Part shown: one piece after another, positions 1-8,720 of the stretch
Layout of the letters: every line of letters starts with the position of its first letter
How positions within the stretch are numbered: the first letter of the stretch is position 1
From: an uncultured Lachnospiraceae bacterium
GTDB taxonomy: Bacteria > Bacillota > Clostridia > Lachnospirales > Lachnospiraceae
Direction: 5' to 3'
DNA length: 64,000 bases
Assembly (NCBI GenBank): GCA_910579735.1
Contig: CAJTUZ010000004.1
Coordinates: forward strand, 109,922-173,921
Notes under the pieces: generated by a model
The model's database searches: none
What the model saw: the letters and a program-made list of their open reading frames with translations, nothing else
What the model was told of the DNA's origin: nothing
Program-made: the position numbers and the translations under genes

Positions 1-1213
1 AAAGCGCCAGTCCCATCACATAAACCGCCCTGCTTTTTCTGTTTTTCCTGCATACGATAACGGATAATGCCGCCGCTGCAAAATAAAGCAGATAAGCAGC
101 CGGATTAATCCATTTATGCACGATGGCGATACTTCTGATAAAGCCGTTGCGGCATAACAGCAGATAATCATACAGCCACTGCCCGAAACACTCCGGAAGC
201 AGCTTTCTTAACATTTTTCCCGCCATGGCATCGGATAAACTGCTCTGTGTATAGTAATCCGTATCCAGCCCGAAATAATATCGGGAAAAATGCGCTTCCA
301 ATACCTGAAATTTCAAAATATCGTGATAATCTTCCAGATGCGCGGCCCTCTCCGTTACCGTACCGCCCGCATACCGGTAACTTGCCGTAAGCGCATCCGC
401 CTCCTCATAAAACAGTTCAAAAAACGCTCTTTCCTCACTGTCCTCTTCAAATACTTCTCCATCTTCTTTATCACAGGCATAAATCACATTCGTAAGCGTA
501 TTGACTTTCCCGTACGTATTGCCCATAAAATAACCTGTCACAAAGTAGTTATACACGTGTACCGACAGGCTTCTTGCCCCGAATACACAAACCACGATAA
601 GAAGCGGTACGGCAAGTTTCCTATATTGTTTTTGCATGACCAGAACGACGCCTGCCGCAATCATCCAGATCAGGATCGTCGTCATCATCTGCCCTCTTGT
701 CATGGACAAAAGAAAAGCAAATGCCAGACTACAGACCGCATCCGATTTTTTCTTTTCAAAAAGCATCCGCAGCGTAAACAATAAGAAAAACTGAAAAAGC
801 GGTATGCAGAGCGCCTCACTCATAATGGAATTTTCCAAAAAGATGCCGAGCGCCGAAACATATTTGGTCACCAGATGCGGCAGCAGCTCCAGGATAAGAA
901 GGATCAGTTCCCCCCATATGGTCAGGGAAAAGTTCTTCTGCAGATACCTCACCAGATAAAAAATGCCGAGCACGGTCAGTATATTCTGTATAAGCGCCGA
1001 AAATACCAATCCTGCGCTCTCTCCGGCTATTTTCCTGCACAGGAGCAGAAAGAGCGGATAGAGCGGCTCTCTGTGGATATGCATGGTGATATACTGCTCG
1101 GAATCATTATAAACGCCCAATCCGTAAACTGCAAACATTCCCAGGAAAAAAAGCAGTAAGATCATGAAAATAACGAAAGATCTTTTACGTTCATTGTTGA
1201 TGATCGCGTTCAC
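1..1213 (-). CDS. Polytopic membrane protein, possible GT-C-type glycosyltransferase (C-terminus cut by window edge)
   Basis: About 404 codons are visible before the gene runs off the left edge, so it is partial. It begins with GTG at 1213, 3 bp after the dehydrogenase stop; a GGAG within the end of that gene serves as ribosome binding site, and an in-frame TAA lies immediately upstream. The protein opens with a basic segment and a hydrophobic helix, then several membrane helices. A soluble stretch contains YNDSEQYITMHIHREPLYPL, which resembles the first acidic loop of GT39/GT-C membrane transferases that use lipid-linked sugars. It is the last visible gene of the minus-strand glycan locus. 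No family is recognised with certainty; an oligosaccharide polymerase is an alternative. Confidence 0.75.
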   Translation of the reverse strand, partial: MNAIINNERKRSFVIFMILLLFFLGMFAVYGLGVYNDSEQYITMHIHREPLYPLFLLLCRKIAGESAGLVFSALIQNILTVLGIFYLVRYLQKNFSLTIWGELILLILELLPHLVTKYVSALGIFLENSIMSEALCIPLFQFFLLFTLRMLFEKKKSDAVCSLAFAFLLSMTRGQMMTTILIWMIAAGVVLVMQKQYRKLAVPLLIVVCVFGARSLSVHVYNYFVTGYFMGNTYGKVNTLTNVIYACDKEDGEVFEEDSEERAFFELFYEEADALTASYRYAGGTVTERAAHLEDYHDILKFQVLEAHFSRYYFGLDTDYYTQSSLSDAMAGKMLRKLLPECFGQWLYDYLLLCRNGFIRSIAIVHKWINPAAYLLYFAAAALSVIVCRKNRKSRAVYVMGLAL

Positions 1214-1216
1214 TTA

Positions 1217-2533
1217 TTATAATCTCCAGTATAAATAATCGTCTGTCAGATACGTTTTCCGATCCAACATCCCCTTCAGATCCATAAGCACCTTCTTTTT
1301 ATGTTTCGGATGATAGAAACCGGAAATATCGTCTTTTTTTAATTTCAGGAATTCATTGTGGGAAACCGCAATGACTACGGCATCCATATCTTTTACATCT
1401 TCCAGTCTGCCGAAAGTAATGCCGTAAAGATGTTCCGCTTCGGCCGCATCCGCAGACGGATCCACTACAAGCGGACTGATCCCGTATTCTCCCAGTTCGT
1501 TATAAATATCGATCACTTTGGTATTTCTTGTGTCGGGGCAGTTTTCCTTAAAGGTAAATCCAAGGATCGCCACTTTGGCCTTTTTGACCGGGACGTCCGT
1601 TTTGATCAGATTCTTTACAAGGCATTCCGCCACATATTTTCCCATTTCGTCATTGATCCGTCTTCCCGCCAGAATGATCCGGGAATGGTACCCTAATTCA
1701 TCCGATTTATAAGTCAGATAATAGGGATCGACGCCGATACAGTGTCCGCCGACAAGCCCCGGCATAAATTTCAGGAAATTCCATTTCGTGCCTGCTGCTT
1801 CAAGGACAGACTTCGTATCGATATCCATTTTATGGAAGATGATAGAGAGTTCATTCATAAATGCAATATTGATATCTCTCTGACTGTTTTCAATGACTTT
1901 GGCCGCTTCCGCCACCTTAATGGACTCGGCACGGTATACGCCTGCATCCACGACAAGTTCATATACTTTGGCTACCGTGTCCAAAGTTTCCTCATCCATA
2001 CCGGATACGATCTTGGTGATCGTTTCCAGTCTGTGCACCTTATCGCCGGGATTGATACGTTCCGGTGAATAACCGATCTTAAAATCGATACCGCAGCGAA
2101 GTCCCGATTCCTTTTCGAGAATCGGCACACAGATTTCTTCCGTAACGCCCGGATATACCGTCGATTCAAAGACAACAACGGAACCTTTCGTCAGATTCTG
2201 TCCTAATATGCGGCTTGCCCCCTCTACCGGCGATAAGTCCGGCGTATGATCGGACTTAACGGGCGTCGGTACCGCAACGATATGGAATTTGGCTTCTTTT
2301 AATCTGGAAGGGTCGGCGGTAAACTCTACGGCCGTCTCCCGGATCACATCATCTCCGACCTCTCTGGTCGGATCAATACCGCTTTTATACAGCTTGATTT
2401 TTTCCTCGTTTAAGTCAAATCCAACTACTTTGATCTTTCTGGCAAACGCTACGGCAATCGGCATGCCGACATAACCGAGTCCTACCAAGGAAAGTTTTTC
2501 TTCTCCTTTTACAATCTTTTCATATAAATCCAT
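1217..2533 (-). CDS. tviB: UDP-N-acetylhexosamine 6-dehydrogenase (TviB/WbpO-like nucleotide sugar dehydrogenase)
   Basis: This 438-residue cytoplasmic enzyme should oxidise C6 of a UDP-HexNAc to the uronic acid in two NAD-dependent steps. The NAD-binding GLGYVGMP is at residues 18-25, the central helix with Lys212 (AEAAKVIEN) follows, and the catalytic cysteine is Cys265 in GGHCIGVDPYYL. The C-terminal UDP-binding domain carries GFTFKENCPDTRNTKV. Length and motifs fit the TviB/VipA/WbpO/WecC group better than UDP-glucose dehydrogenase, but whether the product is GlcNAcA, GalNAcA or ManNAcA cannot be read from sequence. It follows a GT4 gene and an ATP-grasp gene in the same direction, so a uronic acid in the surface glycan, possibly further amidated, is a reasonable inference. 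Confidence 0.88.
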   Translation of the reverse strand: MDLYEKIVKGEEKLSLVGLGYVGMPIAVAFARKIKVVGFDLNEEKIKLYKSGIDPTREVGDDVIRETAVEFTADPSRLKEAKFHIVAVPTPVKSDHTPDLSPVEGASRILGQNLTKGSVVVFESTVYPGVTEEICVPILEKESGLRCGIDFKIGYSPERINPGDKVHRLETITKIVSGMDEETLDTVAKVYELVVDAGVYRAESIKVAEAAKVIENSQRDINIAFMNELSIIFHKMDIDTKSVLEAAGTKWNFLKFMPGLVGGHCIGVDPYYLTYKSDELGYHSRIILAGRRINDEMGKYVAECLVKNLIKTDVPVKKAKVAILGFTFKENCPDTRNTKVIDIYNELGEYGISPLVVDPSADAAEAEHLYGITFGRLEDVKDMDAVVIAVSHNEFLKLKKDDISGFYHPKHKKKVLMDLKGMLDRKTYLTDDYLYWRL

Positions 2534-2632
2534 TTCTTCACGCTGCTCCTTCCCTGTCTGTTGTCTTCTTATCGTACTGTTACGATATTTTCATTTTCCG
2601 GTTTACTGTTCTTCTTACTCTTTTTCTATGAT

Positions 2633-3718
2633 TTATCTTGCAAGGATCCTGTCCACTTCGTCCATATAGGCTTTCGTTACCAGTTTCCTGTCAAATTCCG
2701 TTTCCATTTTCTTTCTGGCCGCTTCGCCCATTCGTACGCGTTCCTCATAAGAAAGCGAAAGGAACTTACTCATGGCCTGTATGAGTTCATCCGCTTTCCC
2801 GGGCGTAAACTGAAAGCCCGTGACACCGTCCGCAAACGCTTCCCTGCATCCGCTGATATCGGAGGCAATCACTGCTCTCCCTGTCGCAGCCGCTTCGATC
2901 AGCGCATTGGACATGCCCTCATGGAAAGAAGCGATCACCACCGCGTCGGCATCTTTCAGATACGGATGCACTTCCGTATGGAATCCAAGCTGTCGTATGA
3001 CGCCTTTTCTTTCATGCTCATCCAGCATTTCCTGATAATCTTCATCACAATATCCCAAAATATCAAAAAAGACTTTTTCGCTATGCAGTTTTTCGGCCGC
3101 GCTCAAATATTCCAGAATTCCCCGTTCCTTCATCACGCGCCCGACGAATAGGAAATGCGTCTCATCCCGCTTCTGATATGGCTCAAACGTATGTCTTTCC
3201 AGATTGACGCCGGAACCCATAACCAACTTGTCCTTTTTCCCCAGAATCCTGAAATTCCGAAAGATCTCTCTGTTTTCTTCATTCTGGAAAAAGATGCAGG
3301 CCGCCTTTTTCATGCCTGCGCGGTACATACGAATAATCAGCTGCAATAAAACGCCGGTTCTGTCAAAAGCGCCGCCGAGTCCCGTTATCGTCGCGATATA
3401 GGGAATTTTCATTCTTCCTGCACAGAAACCGCCGTATATATTCGGTTTGATCGTATACGTAACGACCATGTCCGGCTGCAGCTCTTTTATCATATTACGG
3501 TAAGTCCGGCAGAGTTTTAAATCCTCTATCGGATTGATGCCTCTGCGGTTAATATCCGTTTTTATGATCTGACAGCCTTCATCAAGCAGTTCTTTTGTTT
3601 TGACGTCGTCCGGTACGCTGATAAATACCTGATCTTTCTGCGCCAGCGCCTTCACAAATTCATTTCTGAAATCATACAGACCGCCGGAGGAATTTGTCAG
3701 GATCAGTATTCTGCTCAT
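2633..3718 (-). CDS. Glycosyltransferase family 4
   Basis: This 361-residue GT-B enzyme probably adds a sugar from a nucleotide donor to the lipid-linked glycan. The N-terminal half begins MSRILILTNSSGGLYDFRNE and includes TYTIKPNIYGGFCAGRMKIP. The C-terminal Rossmann half has FLFVGRVMKERGILEYL and the donor-binding HEGMSNALIEAAATGRAVIAS with the E-x7-E spacing of GT4 enzymes. The open frame extends 21 codons further upstream into the ATP-grasp gene, but ATG at 3718 gives the conserved start and has a GAAAGGAA upstream. Sequence style resembles WbpH/capsular GlcNAc or GalNAc transferases, though the sugar is not determinable. It lies between the ATP-grasp gene and the dehydrogenase. Confidence 0.85.
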   Translation of the reverse strand: MSRILILTNSSGGLYDFRNEFVKALAQKDQVFISVPDDVKTKELLDEGCQIIKTDINRRGINPIEDLKLCRTYRNMIKELQPDMVVTYTIKPNIYGGFCAGRMKIPYIATITGLGGAFDRTGVLLQLIIRMYRAGMKKAACIFFQNEENREIFRNFRILGKKDKLVMGSGVNLERHTFEPYQKRDETHFLFVGRVMKERGILEYLSAAEKLHSEKVFFDILGYCDEDYQEMLDEHERKGVIRQLGFHTEVHPYLKDADAVVIASFHEGMSNALIEAAATGRAVIASDISGCREAFADGVTGFQFTPGKADELIQAMSKFLSLSYEERVRMGEAARKKMETEFDRKLVTKAYMDEVDRILAR

Positions 3719-3770
3719 TTTTCTTCTTGTTCCTTTCTGTTCTATCCCCTTTAGACATAATTCCACGATC

Positions 3771-4754
3771 CTATTCCACAATCTGTATGCCGCTCATATC
3801 CTTTATCATGATCTCATTATACTTCATCATACAAATATGTTCCATATAGTCCCCGATCGCAACATCATTTTCCTTTCCTGCCAGATTGTTCAATACGTAT
3901 TTCGGCATATTGACGCCGCAGGCATAAGCGTGCGGATAACCGCCGCCGAAACGGGGGTTGACTTCGGAGATATAGTACGTCCCGCCGATATCAAAAATAT
4001 CAATATCTATCATGCCCCGGAACCCGCATTTTTCTACGAAACCGCGGATCATGGCAAATAACTTTTCATCCTTAAAGGAAACTGATTTGTCCGTCTCTCC
4101 GGCGCGCATCTTGATCTTTTTTTTGACAAACAAAGACGTGCATTTCCCTGAAATCATGTCGATATAAACATCGGCCCCGTATTCCTGACCATCCATATAT
4201 TCCTGGATCATCAGATCGTCATATAAATGAAAAAGAAGATCGATCTCTTCTTTGCTGTTTACTTTATTGATATTGATGCTCGCACTGCCCTTTACCGGTT
4301 TTACAAAAACCGGATACGAGACCTCGCCCGCCTCATACGCCCGGTAAAATTCTTCTTTCTCCACGAAACATTTCCCGGTCGGAATACCCATTTCACATAA
4401 CATCCGGTACATCCTGAATTTGTCAAAGCAAGTCTCCACCAGCTCATACGGCGATATGACCGGTACGACGCCGATCTCCAAAAACCTTTCTTTTTCCCGG
4501 GCAAGCATGCTTAACTCCGGATCGATCAAAGAAAAGACCCCATCTATCTGCTCTTCCCTGCAGATCTCCAGAATGCGGTCCAGATAGCCGGGCGCCGTGA
4601 TCCTCGGCACCAGATAAAACCTGTCCGCCTCATAAACGGCAGGCGCCAGATTACTGCAGTCGGTCGCAACGATTTTCCCGTCCGCACCTGCTTCTTTCTT
4701 AAAATATTGTACTACCTTATCGCGCGTTCCTGCGCTTAAGATCAAAATATTCAA
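3771..4754 (-). CDS. ATP-grasp ligase, carbamoyl-phosphate-synthase-like (paralogue 1)
   Basis: The 327-residue protein has an ATP-grasp fold: an N-terminal pre-ATP domain (MNILILSAGTRDKVVQYF), a middle segment FPVFVKPVKGSAS-like (YPVFVKPVKGSASI) that binds ATP, and a C-terminal metal-binding motif ISEVNPRFGGGYPHAYACG. Such enzymes form amide or peptide bonds through an acyl phosphate. The start is TTG at 4754, fixed by a strong GGAGGGAGG 8 nt upstream and by alignment with the paralogue at 27009-27977, which starts MNILILS from ATG. By eye the two are about half identical. Because the gene sits beside a UDP-HexNAc dehydrogenase, amidation of a uronic acid carboxyl with an amino compound is a plausible but unproven role. 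Confidence 0.8.
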   Translation of the reverse strand: MNILILSAGTRDKVVQYFKKEAGADGKIVATDCSNLAPAVYEADRFYLVPRITAPGYLDRILEICREEQIDGVFSLIDPELSMLAREKERFLEIGVVPVISPYELVETCFDKFRMYRMLCEMGIPTGKCFVEKEEFYRAYEAGEVSYPVFVKPVKGSASININKVNSKEEIDLLFHLYDDLMIQEYMDGQEYGADVYIDMISGKCTSLFVKKKIKMRAGETDKSVSFKDEKLFAMIRGFVEKCGFRGMIDIDIFDIGGTYYISEVNPRFGGGYPHAYACGVNMPKYVLNNLAGKENDVAIGDYMEHICMMKYNEIMIKDMSGIQIVE

Positions 4755-4772
4755 ATCGGGGTCCTCCCTCCG

Positions 4773-5420
4773 TTATTTCGTCAGTTTTCCGGTCTCCTGC
4801 AGCCGCATTTCCCGTATCTTCGCAAAATTGCCCTCCACTGCATTCGTATCTTCCGCCACCTCATCCTGGTGTCCAAGCACTGTCTGTACAGTCATTTTCA
4901 ACACCTTCATATCCATTCCAAAAGAAAGATTCTCCACATATTCCACGTCTTTTTCCAGACGTTTGTCCCAATCGATGAAATTACGGCCGCTCACCTGCGC
5001 CAGTCCGGTCAGTCCCGGCCTGATGCTGTGTCTTTTCTTCTCCCGTTCCGAATAATAGGGAAGATAAGATACGAGTAAGGGCCTTGGTCCGATAATGCTC
5101 ATATCTCCTTTTAATATATTAAACAGTTCAGGCAGCTCGTCCAGACTCGCCGCCCGCAAAAATTTCCCGAACTTCGTAAGCCGCACACTGTCCGGCAGCA
5201 GATTGCCTTCCGCATCCTTTTCATCCGTCATCGTACGGAACTTGCAAAGCGTAAAGATCTTTTCGTCCCGTCCCGGCCTCTCCTGCTTAAAAATAACGGG
5301 ACTGCCCAGTTTCACCCTCACCAGGATCACCAGAACGAGCAGGACCGGACTGAGCACAATGATACCGCACAAGGACAGCAGAAAGTCCAATATTCTTTTT
5401 ACATATTTTGCATAGATCAT
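4773..5420 (-). CDS. pglC: PglC-like monotopic phosphoglycosyl transferase
   Basis: This enzyme should transfer a sugar 1-phosphate from a UDP-sugar to undecaprenyl phosphate at the inner membrane, starting a glycan. It is the short form, 215 residues, with one N-terminal re-entrant hydrophobic helix (LDFLLSLCGIIVLSPVLLVLVIL). Conserved elements follow in order: FKQERPGRDEKIF, LCKFRTM, the catalytic Asp-Glu in LDELPELFNILKGDMS, IGPRPL and RPGLTGLAQVSGRN. ATG at 5420 has GGGAGGAG 9 nt upstream, so the nine extra upstream codons are not used. PglE- and PglF-like genes lie directly upstream, which favours UDP-bacillosamine-type or a related diamino sugar as donor. A second, long-form initiating transferase lies at 61229. 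Confidence 0.85.
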   Translation of the reverse strand: MIYAKYVKRILDFLLSLCGIIVLSPVLLVLVILVRVKLGSPVIFKQERPGRDEKIFTLCKFRTMTDEKDAEGNLLPDSVRLTKFGKFLRAASLDELPELFNILKGDMSIIGPRPLLVSYLPYYSEREKKRHSIRPGLTGLAQVSGRNFIDWDKRLEKDVEYVENLSFGMDMKVLKMTVQTVLGHQDEVAEDTNAVEGNFAKIREMRLQETGKLTK

Positions 5421-5451
5421 ATCTCGTCTCTCCTCCCCGTTTATCAATTTG

Positions 5452-5637
5452 CTGCAGAGCCTGGAAGGACGGACCGGGGATAAAAGTTTCTGCCTCGGGC
5501 ACGCTTTCGCTCCGTTAACAACGCAGCGGTACTAAGTTCGAGCTGCAGGATGAGCAGCTCTCACTAAGGACCGGCGTTGTTAGAGGGCCCTCAGCAGAAA
5601 GCTTTTATCCCCGGTCCGTCCCTTCCAGGCTCTGCAG
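5452..5637. repeat. Structured intergenic element, copy 1
   Basis: This 186-bp element fills the gap between the PglE- and PglC-like genes. A 35/36-nt outer stem pairs 5452-5486 with 5602-5637 with one bulged base. Inside it, TTTCTGC (5487-5493) pairs with GCAGAAA (5594-5600), GGGC (5497-5500) with GCCC (5587-5590), TAACAACGC (5516-5524) with GCGTTGTTA (5574-5582), and CGGT (5527-5530) with ACCG (5570-5573). A terminal hairpin uses GAGCTGC (5540-5546) and GCAGCTC (5554-5560). ACTAAG occurs on both sides of that hairpin. The core matches copies at 14651 and 29862, whereas the outer stem sequence does not. No U-run follows, so it is not a plain intrinsic terminator. Function unknown. Confidence 0.85.
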
Positions 5638-5653
5638 TAAGCATTCATACACA

Positions 5654-6790
5654 TCACGCACGTCCGAAGCACTTTCGCACAACCCCGATGATCAGCTCCA
5701 TATCCTCGTCCGTATTCTTAATATCACTCGGCAGACACAATCCCCTTGCAAAAATATCGCTGCCGACGCTGCTTCCGTCTTCCTGATGCGCTATAAAATC
5801 ACATGCCGCAAAAACAGGCTGCTCGTGCATCGGCTTCCAGACCGGTCTGGATTCTATATTTTCCTGTGCAAGCGCGTCCATGATCTGATCCGGCGTCACA
5901 CTGCTGCCTTTCGCAATCAGCATGCCTGACAGCCAGTTATTGGCATCGCCATCCGGATTCATCGGGTTCATGCCGATCTCTCCGATGTCCGCAAAACCCG
6001 TCTGATACCGCTTATAAATTGCCTGTTTGAGCGCCTTATGTTCTTCCAGATGCAGAAGCTGTCCTCTGCCGATACCCGCTGTCACATTACTCATTCTGTA
6101 ATTGTAACCGATATGGGAATGCTGATAATGTCTTGCCGGATCCCTCGCCTGTGTTGCCAGAAAGAGCGCCTTTTCAATCGCTTCTTTATCTTCCGATACA
6201 AGCATGCCGCCGCCGGAAGTCGTAATGATCTTATTGCCGTTAAAAGAATAGATGCCGAATCTGCCAAAGGTTCCGGTATGCTTTCCTTTATAGGTACTGC
6301 TGAGTGATTCGGCGGCGTCTTCTATATAAGGCACCTGGTGTTTTTCACAGATTGCCATAATCTCGTCAATTTTAGCCGGTGTTCCGTATAAATAGGCACA
6401 CAGTACCGCTTTCGGATGCGGATACTTCTCGAAAGCTCTTTCAAGCGCCTGCGGAGACATATTCCACGTATCCGGCTCCGCATCGATAAATACAGGCGCT
6501 GCACCCTCATAAACGATCGGATTACAGGTAGCCGAGAAAGTAAGGTCCGATACGAACACAACATCCCCCGGCCCGATATCTAAGAGTTTCAGCGCCAGAT
6601 GGATCGCTGCCGTTCCCGCACTGAGCGCCACGGTATGCGGCGCTTTCGTATAAGCTGCCATCTCCTGTTCCAAAGCCGTTACGTTCGGCCCAAGAGGCGC
6701 AATCCAGTTCGTATCAAAAGCCTCCTGTACAAATCTCTGCTCGTCGCCATGCATCGTAGGAGACGACAGATGAATCCTCTTTTTTTCCAT
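5654..6790 (-). CDS. pglE: PglE-like UDP-4-keto-sugar aminotransferase (DegT/DnrJ/EryC1/StrS family)
   Basis: This 378-residue PLP enzyme should transfer an amino group to C4 of the UDP-4-keto-6-deoxy-GlcNAc produced by the neighbouring dehydratase. The PLP-binding Asp158 is in YIEDAAESL and the Schiff-base lysine is Lys187 in SFNGNKIITTSGGGML, the form typical of PglE. The N-terminal substrate loop IHLSSPTMHGDEQ also fits. ATG at 6790 lies 49 bp after the upstream dehydratase. A copy of the structured repeat separates it from the downstream PglC-like gene. No PglD-type hexapeptide acetyltransferase is present in the window, so the pathway to a diacetamido sugar is not complete here. Confidence 0.86.
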   Translation of the reverse strand: MEKKRIHLSSPTMHGDEQRFVQEAFDTNWIAPLGPNVTALEQEMAAYTKAPHTVALSAGTAAIHLALKLLDIGPGDVVFVSDLTFSATCNPIVYEGAAPVFIDAEPDTWNMSPQALERAFEKYPHPKAVLCAYLYGTPAKIDEIMAICEKHQVPYIEDAAESLSSTYKGKHTGTFGRFGIYSFNGNKIITTSGGGMLVSEDKEAIEKALFLATQARDPARHYQHSHIGYNYRMSNVTAGIGRGQLLHLEEHKALKQAIYKRYQTGFADIGEIGMNPMNPDGDANNWLSGMLIAKGSSVTPDQIMDALAQENIESRPVWKPMHEQPVFAACDFIAHQEDGSSVGSDIFARGLCLPSDIKNTDEDMELIIGVVRKCFGRA

Positions 6791-6839
6791 TTCGGATTTC
6801 CTCTCTGCGCTTAATTTATGCGCCGCTTTGTTTCACATT

Positions 6840-8720
6840 CTATACACTGTCCGGATCCTGATAATGATAGGTCGGCACGATTTTCCGGATCAACGGCCTG
6901 ATGTCCGAGCTCTCAATCATGCACTCGTCCTTTAACTCCTTTAACTGTGCGAAAAATTCCTGCTCGTCCAGCTCGATCGGCTTACCGATGTGAATCATCT
7001 TATTGGCCGTATCCTTCATGCCTTCTTCTTCCATTAACAGCTCTTCGTACAGTTTTTCACCCGGACGAAGACCCGTAAATTCAATTTTGATTTCTTCCCC
7101 TACCCGAAAACCGGACAGACGGATCAGGTTTTCTGCAAGTGTCAGGATCTTAACGGGATCACCCATATCCAGTACGAAGATCTCTCCTCCTTTGGCATAA
7201 GCGCCCGCCTGCAATACCAAAGATACTGCCTCCGGGATCGTCATAAAGTAGCGGATAATATCGGGATGTGTCACCGTGACCGGTCCGCCTTCCGCAATCT
7301 GTTTCTTAAATAACGGAATCACGCTGCCGTTGCTGCCGAGCACATTGCCGAAACGCACCGCCACAAACTCCGTATCATAATGTTTATTAAACGTCTGAAT
7401 GATCATTTCACAGATACGCTTGCTTGCCCCCATGATGTTCGTGGGATTGACGGCTTTGTCCGTCGATATCATGACAAAACGCTTCACACCGCTCATCGCT
7501 GCGGCCTGCGCAGTCTTAAACGTACCAAAGACATTATTCTTGATTGCCTCTGTCGGACTGTCTTCCATCAGCGGCACATGTTTATGCGCTGCTGCATGAT
7601 AAACAATATCCGGACGGTAATTCGAGAAAATCCAGTTCATGCGGTTGGTATTGCGCACCGAAGCAATCAGCACTACCAGGTCCAACTCCGGGTACTTCAT
7701 CCGCAGCTCCTGCTGCATGTCGTATACATTATTTTCATAAATATCCAAAATAATAAGCTGTTTCGGCTTATGCTGCGCGACCTGCCTGCAAAGCTCGCTT
7801 CCGATCGAACCGCCGCCGCCTGTTACGAGCACAATTTTCCCCTGCACATAACCAAGGATGGAATCCATATCGACACAGATCGGATCTCTGCCAAGCAAAT
7901 CTTCCACTTCAACATCACGCAGTTTGCTGACGTTGACTTCGCCGTTCACGAGCTGATACATTCCCGGCAGGGAACGCAGTTTACAGTTCGTATCTTTACA
8001 GATCTCCAGAATGTTCTTAATATCTCCTCTGGAAGCGGAAGGCATGGCCACAATGATCTCATCCACCTCATATACATCGGCGCATTCCACGATCTTATCC
8101 CGGCCGCCGGCTACTTTGATGCCCTGAATATACCGGCCCCACTTTCCTTTGTCGTCATCGATGATACACTTAATGACCATAGTGGAGAAATTACTGTTTA
8201 CGATTTCCTTGATGATCGCATTCGCCGCTTCCCCGGCGCCGATCACCATAACGGATATCTTATTCTTTTTGTTCTGCTGCTTATGCTTATATCCCCGCAG
8301 GAAGCGGTATGAAAACCGGCTTCCGAAAATGCAGATGATTAACAGGAACATATAAAAGAAATGATAACTCTTCGGCACGGCCTGTCCCGTCACCTTGAAA
8401 AACTGCAGACCGATACCGTTTGCCAGTGCGGAGATCACACAGGATACCACGATATTCTGCAGTTCCGTTTCTCCTGCAAATGCCCACAGACTGCTGTACA
8501 GATGAAAGAAATAAAAAATGAGCAGTGTCAGCAGGATATTTAAAGGCAGAAATCTCTCGATCGGTTCTACGAAATGAGAAGGAATCTCTTCCATGTTCAG
8601 GTCATAGCGCAGCAGCAGAGCCAGATAACTCGCCGCAATGACACTGATGATATCATAGATGATCAAAGCTGTTCTTCTATAAAATATTTTTACATTAAAC
8701 GGTTTTCGCTTCTTCTCCAT
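6840..8720 (-). CDS. pglF: Membrane-bound UDP-GlcNAc 4,6-dehydratase, PglF/CapD/FlaA1-like
   Basis: This 626-residue enzyme should convert UDP-GlcNAc to the UDP-4-keto-6-deoxy sugar at the membrane. The first 120 residues hold four transmembrane helices, followed by a CoA-binding-like Rossmann domain (MVIGAGEAANAII) and a C-terminal SDR domain starting VLVTGGGGSIGSELCRQV. The active-site segment is STDKAVNPTNIMGASK, in which Met replaces the usual SDR tyrosine, as known for PglF. Full length matches PglF/CapD (about 590-630 residues). It overlaps the upstream ligase/polymerase-like gene by 26 bp and precedes the PglE-like gene, so the two act as a pair. This is a second dehydratase in addition to PseB. 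Confidence 0.9.
   Translation of the reverse strand: MEKKRKPFNVKIFYRRTALIIYDIISVIAASYLALLLRYDLNMEEIPSHFVEPIERFLPLNILLTLLIFYFFHLYSSLWAFAGETELQNIVVSCVISALANGIGLQFFKVTGQAVPKSYHFFYMFLLIICIFGSRFSYRFLRGYKHKQQNKKNKISVMVIGAGEAANAIIKEIVNSNFSTMVIKCIIDDDKGKWGRYIQGIKVAGGRDKIVECADVYEVDEIIVAMPSASRGDIKNILEICKDTNCKLRSLPGMYQLVNGEVNVSKLRDVEVEDLLGRDPICVDMDSILGYVQGKIVLVTGGGGSIGSELCRQVAQHKPKQLIILDIYENNVYDMQQELRMKYPELDLVVLIASVRNTNRMNWIFSNYRPDIVYHAAAHKHVPLMEDSPTEAIKNNVFGTFKTAQAAAMSGVKRFVMISTDKAVNPTNIMGASKRICEMIIQTFNKHYDTEFVAVRFGNVLGSNGSVIPLFKKQIAEGGPVTVTHPDIIRYFMTIPEAVSLVLQAGAYAKGGEIFVLDMGDPVKILTLAENLIRLSGFRVGEEIKIEFTGLRPGEKLYEELLMEEEGMKDTANKMIHIGKPIELDEQEFFAQLKELKDECMIESSDIRPLIRKIVPTYHYQDPDSV

Noticed and set aside
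5577..5786. Small open frames within the structured elements (also at 14607-14972)
   Set aside because: They read through the hairpin elements and share residues only because the elements are repeats; no coding signals are present.
7380..8312. Open frame of 310 codons on the plus strand
   Set aside because: It is entirely antisense to the PglF-like dehydratase, whose motifs are certain, and encodes a His/Arg-rich sequence without recognisable domains.
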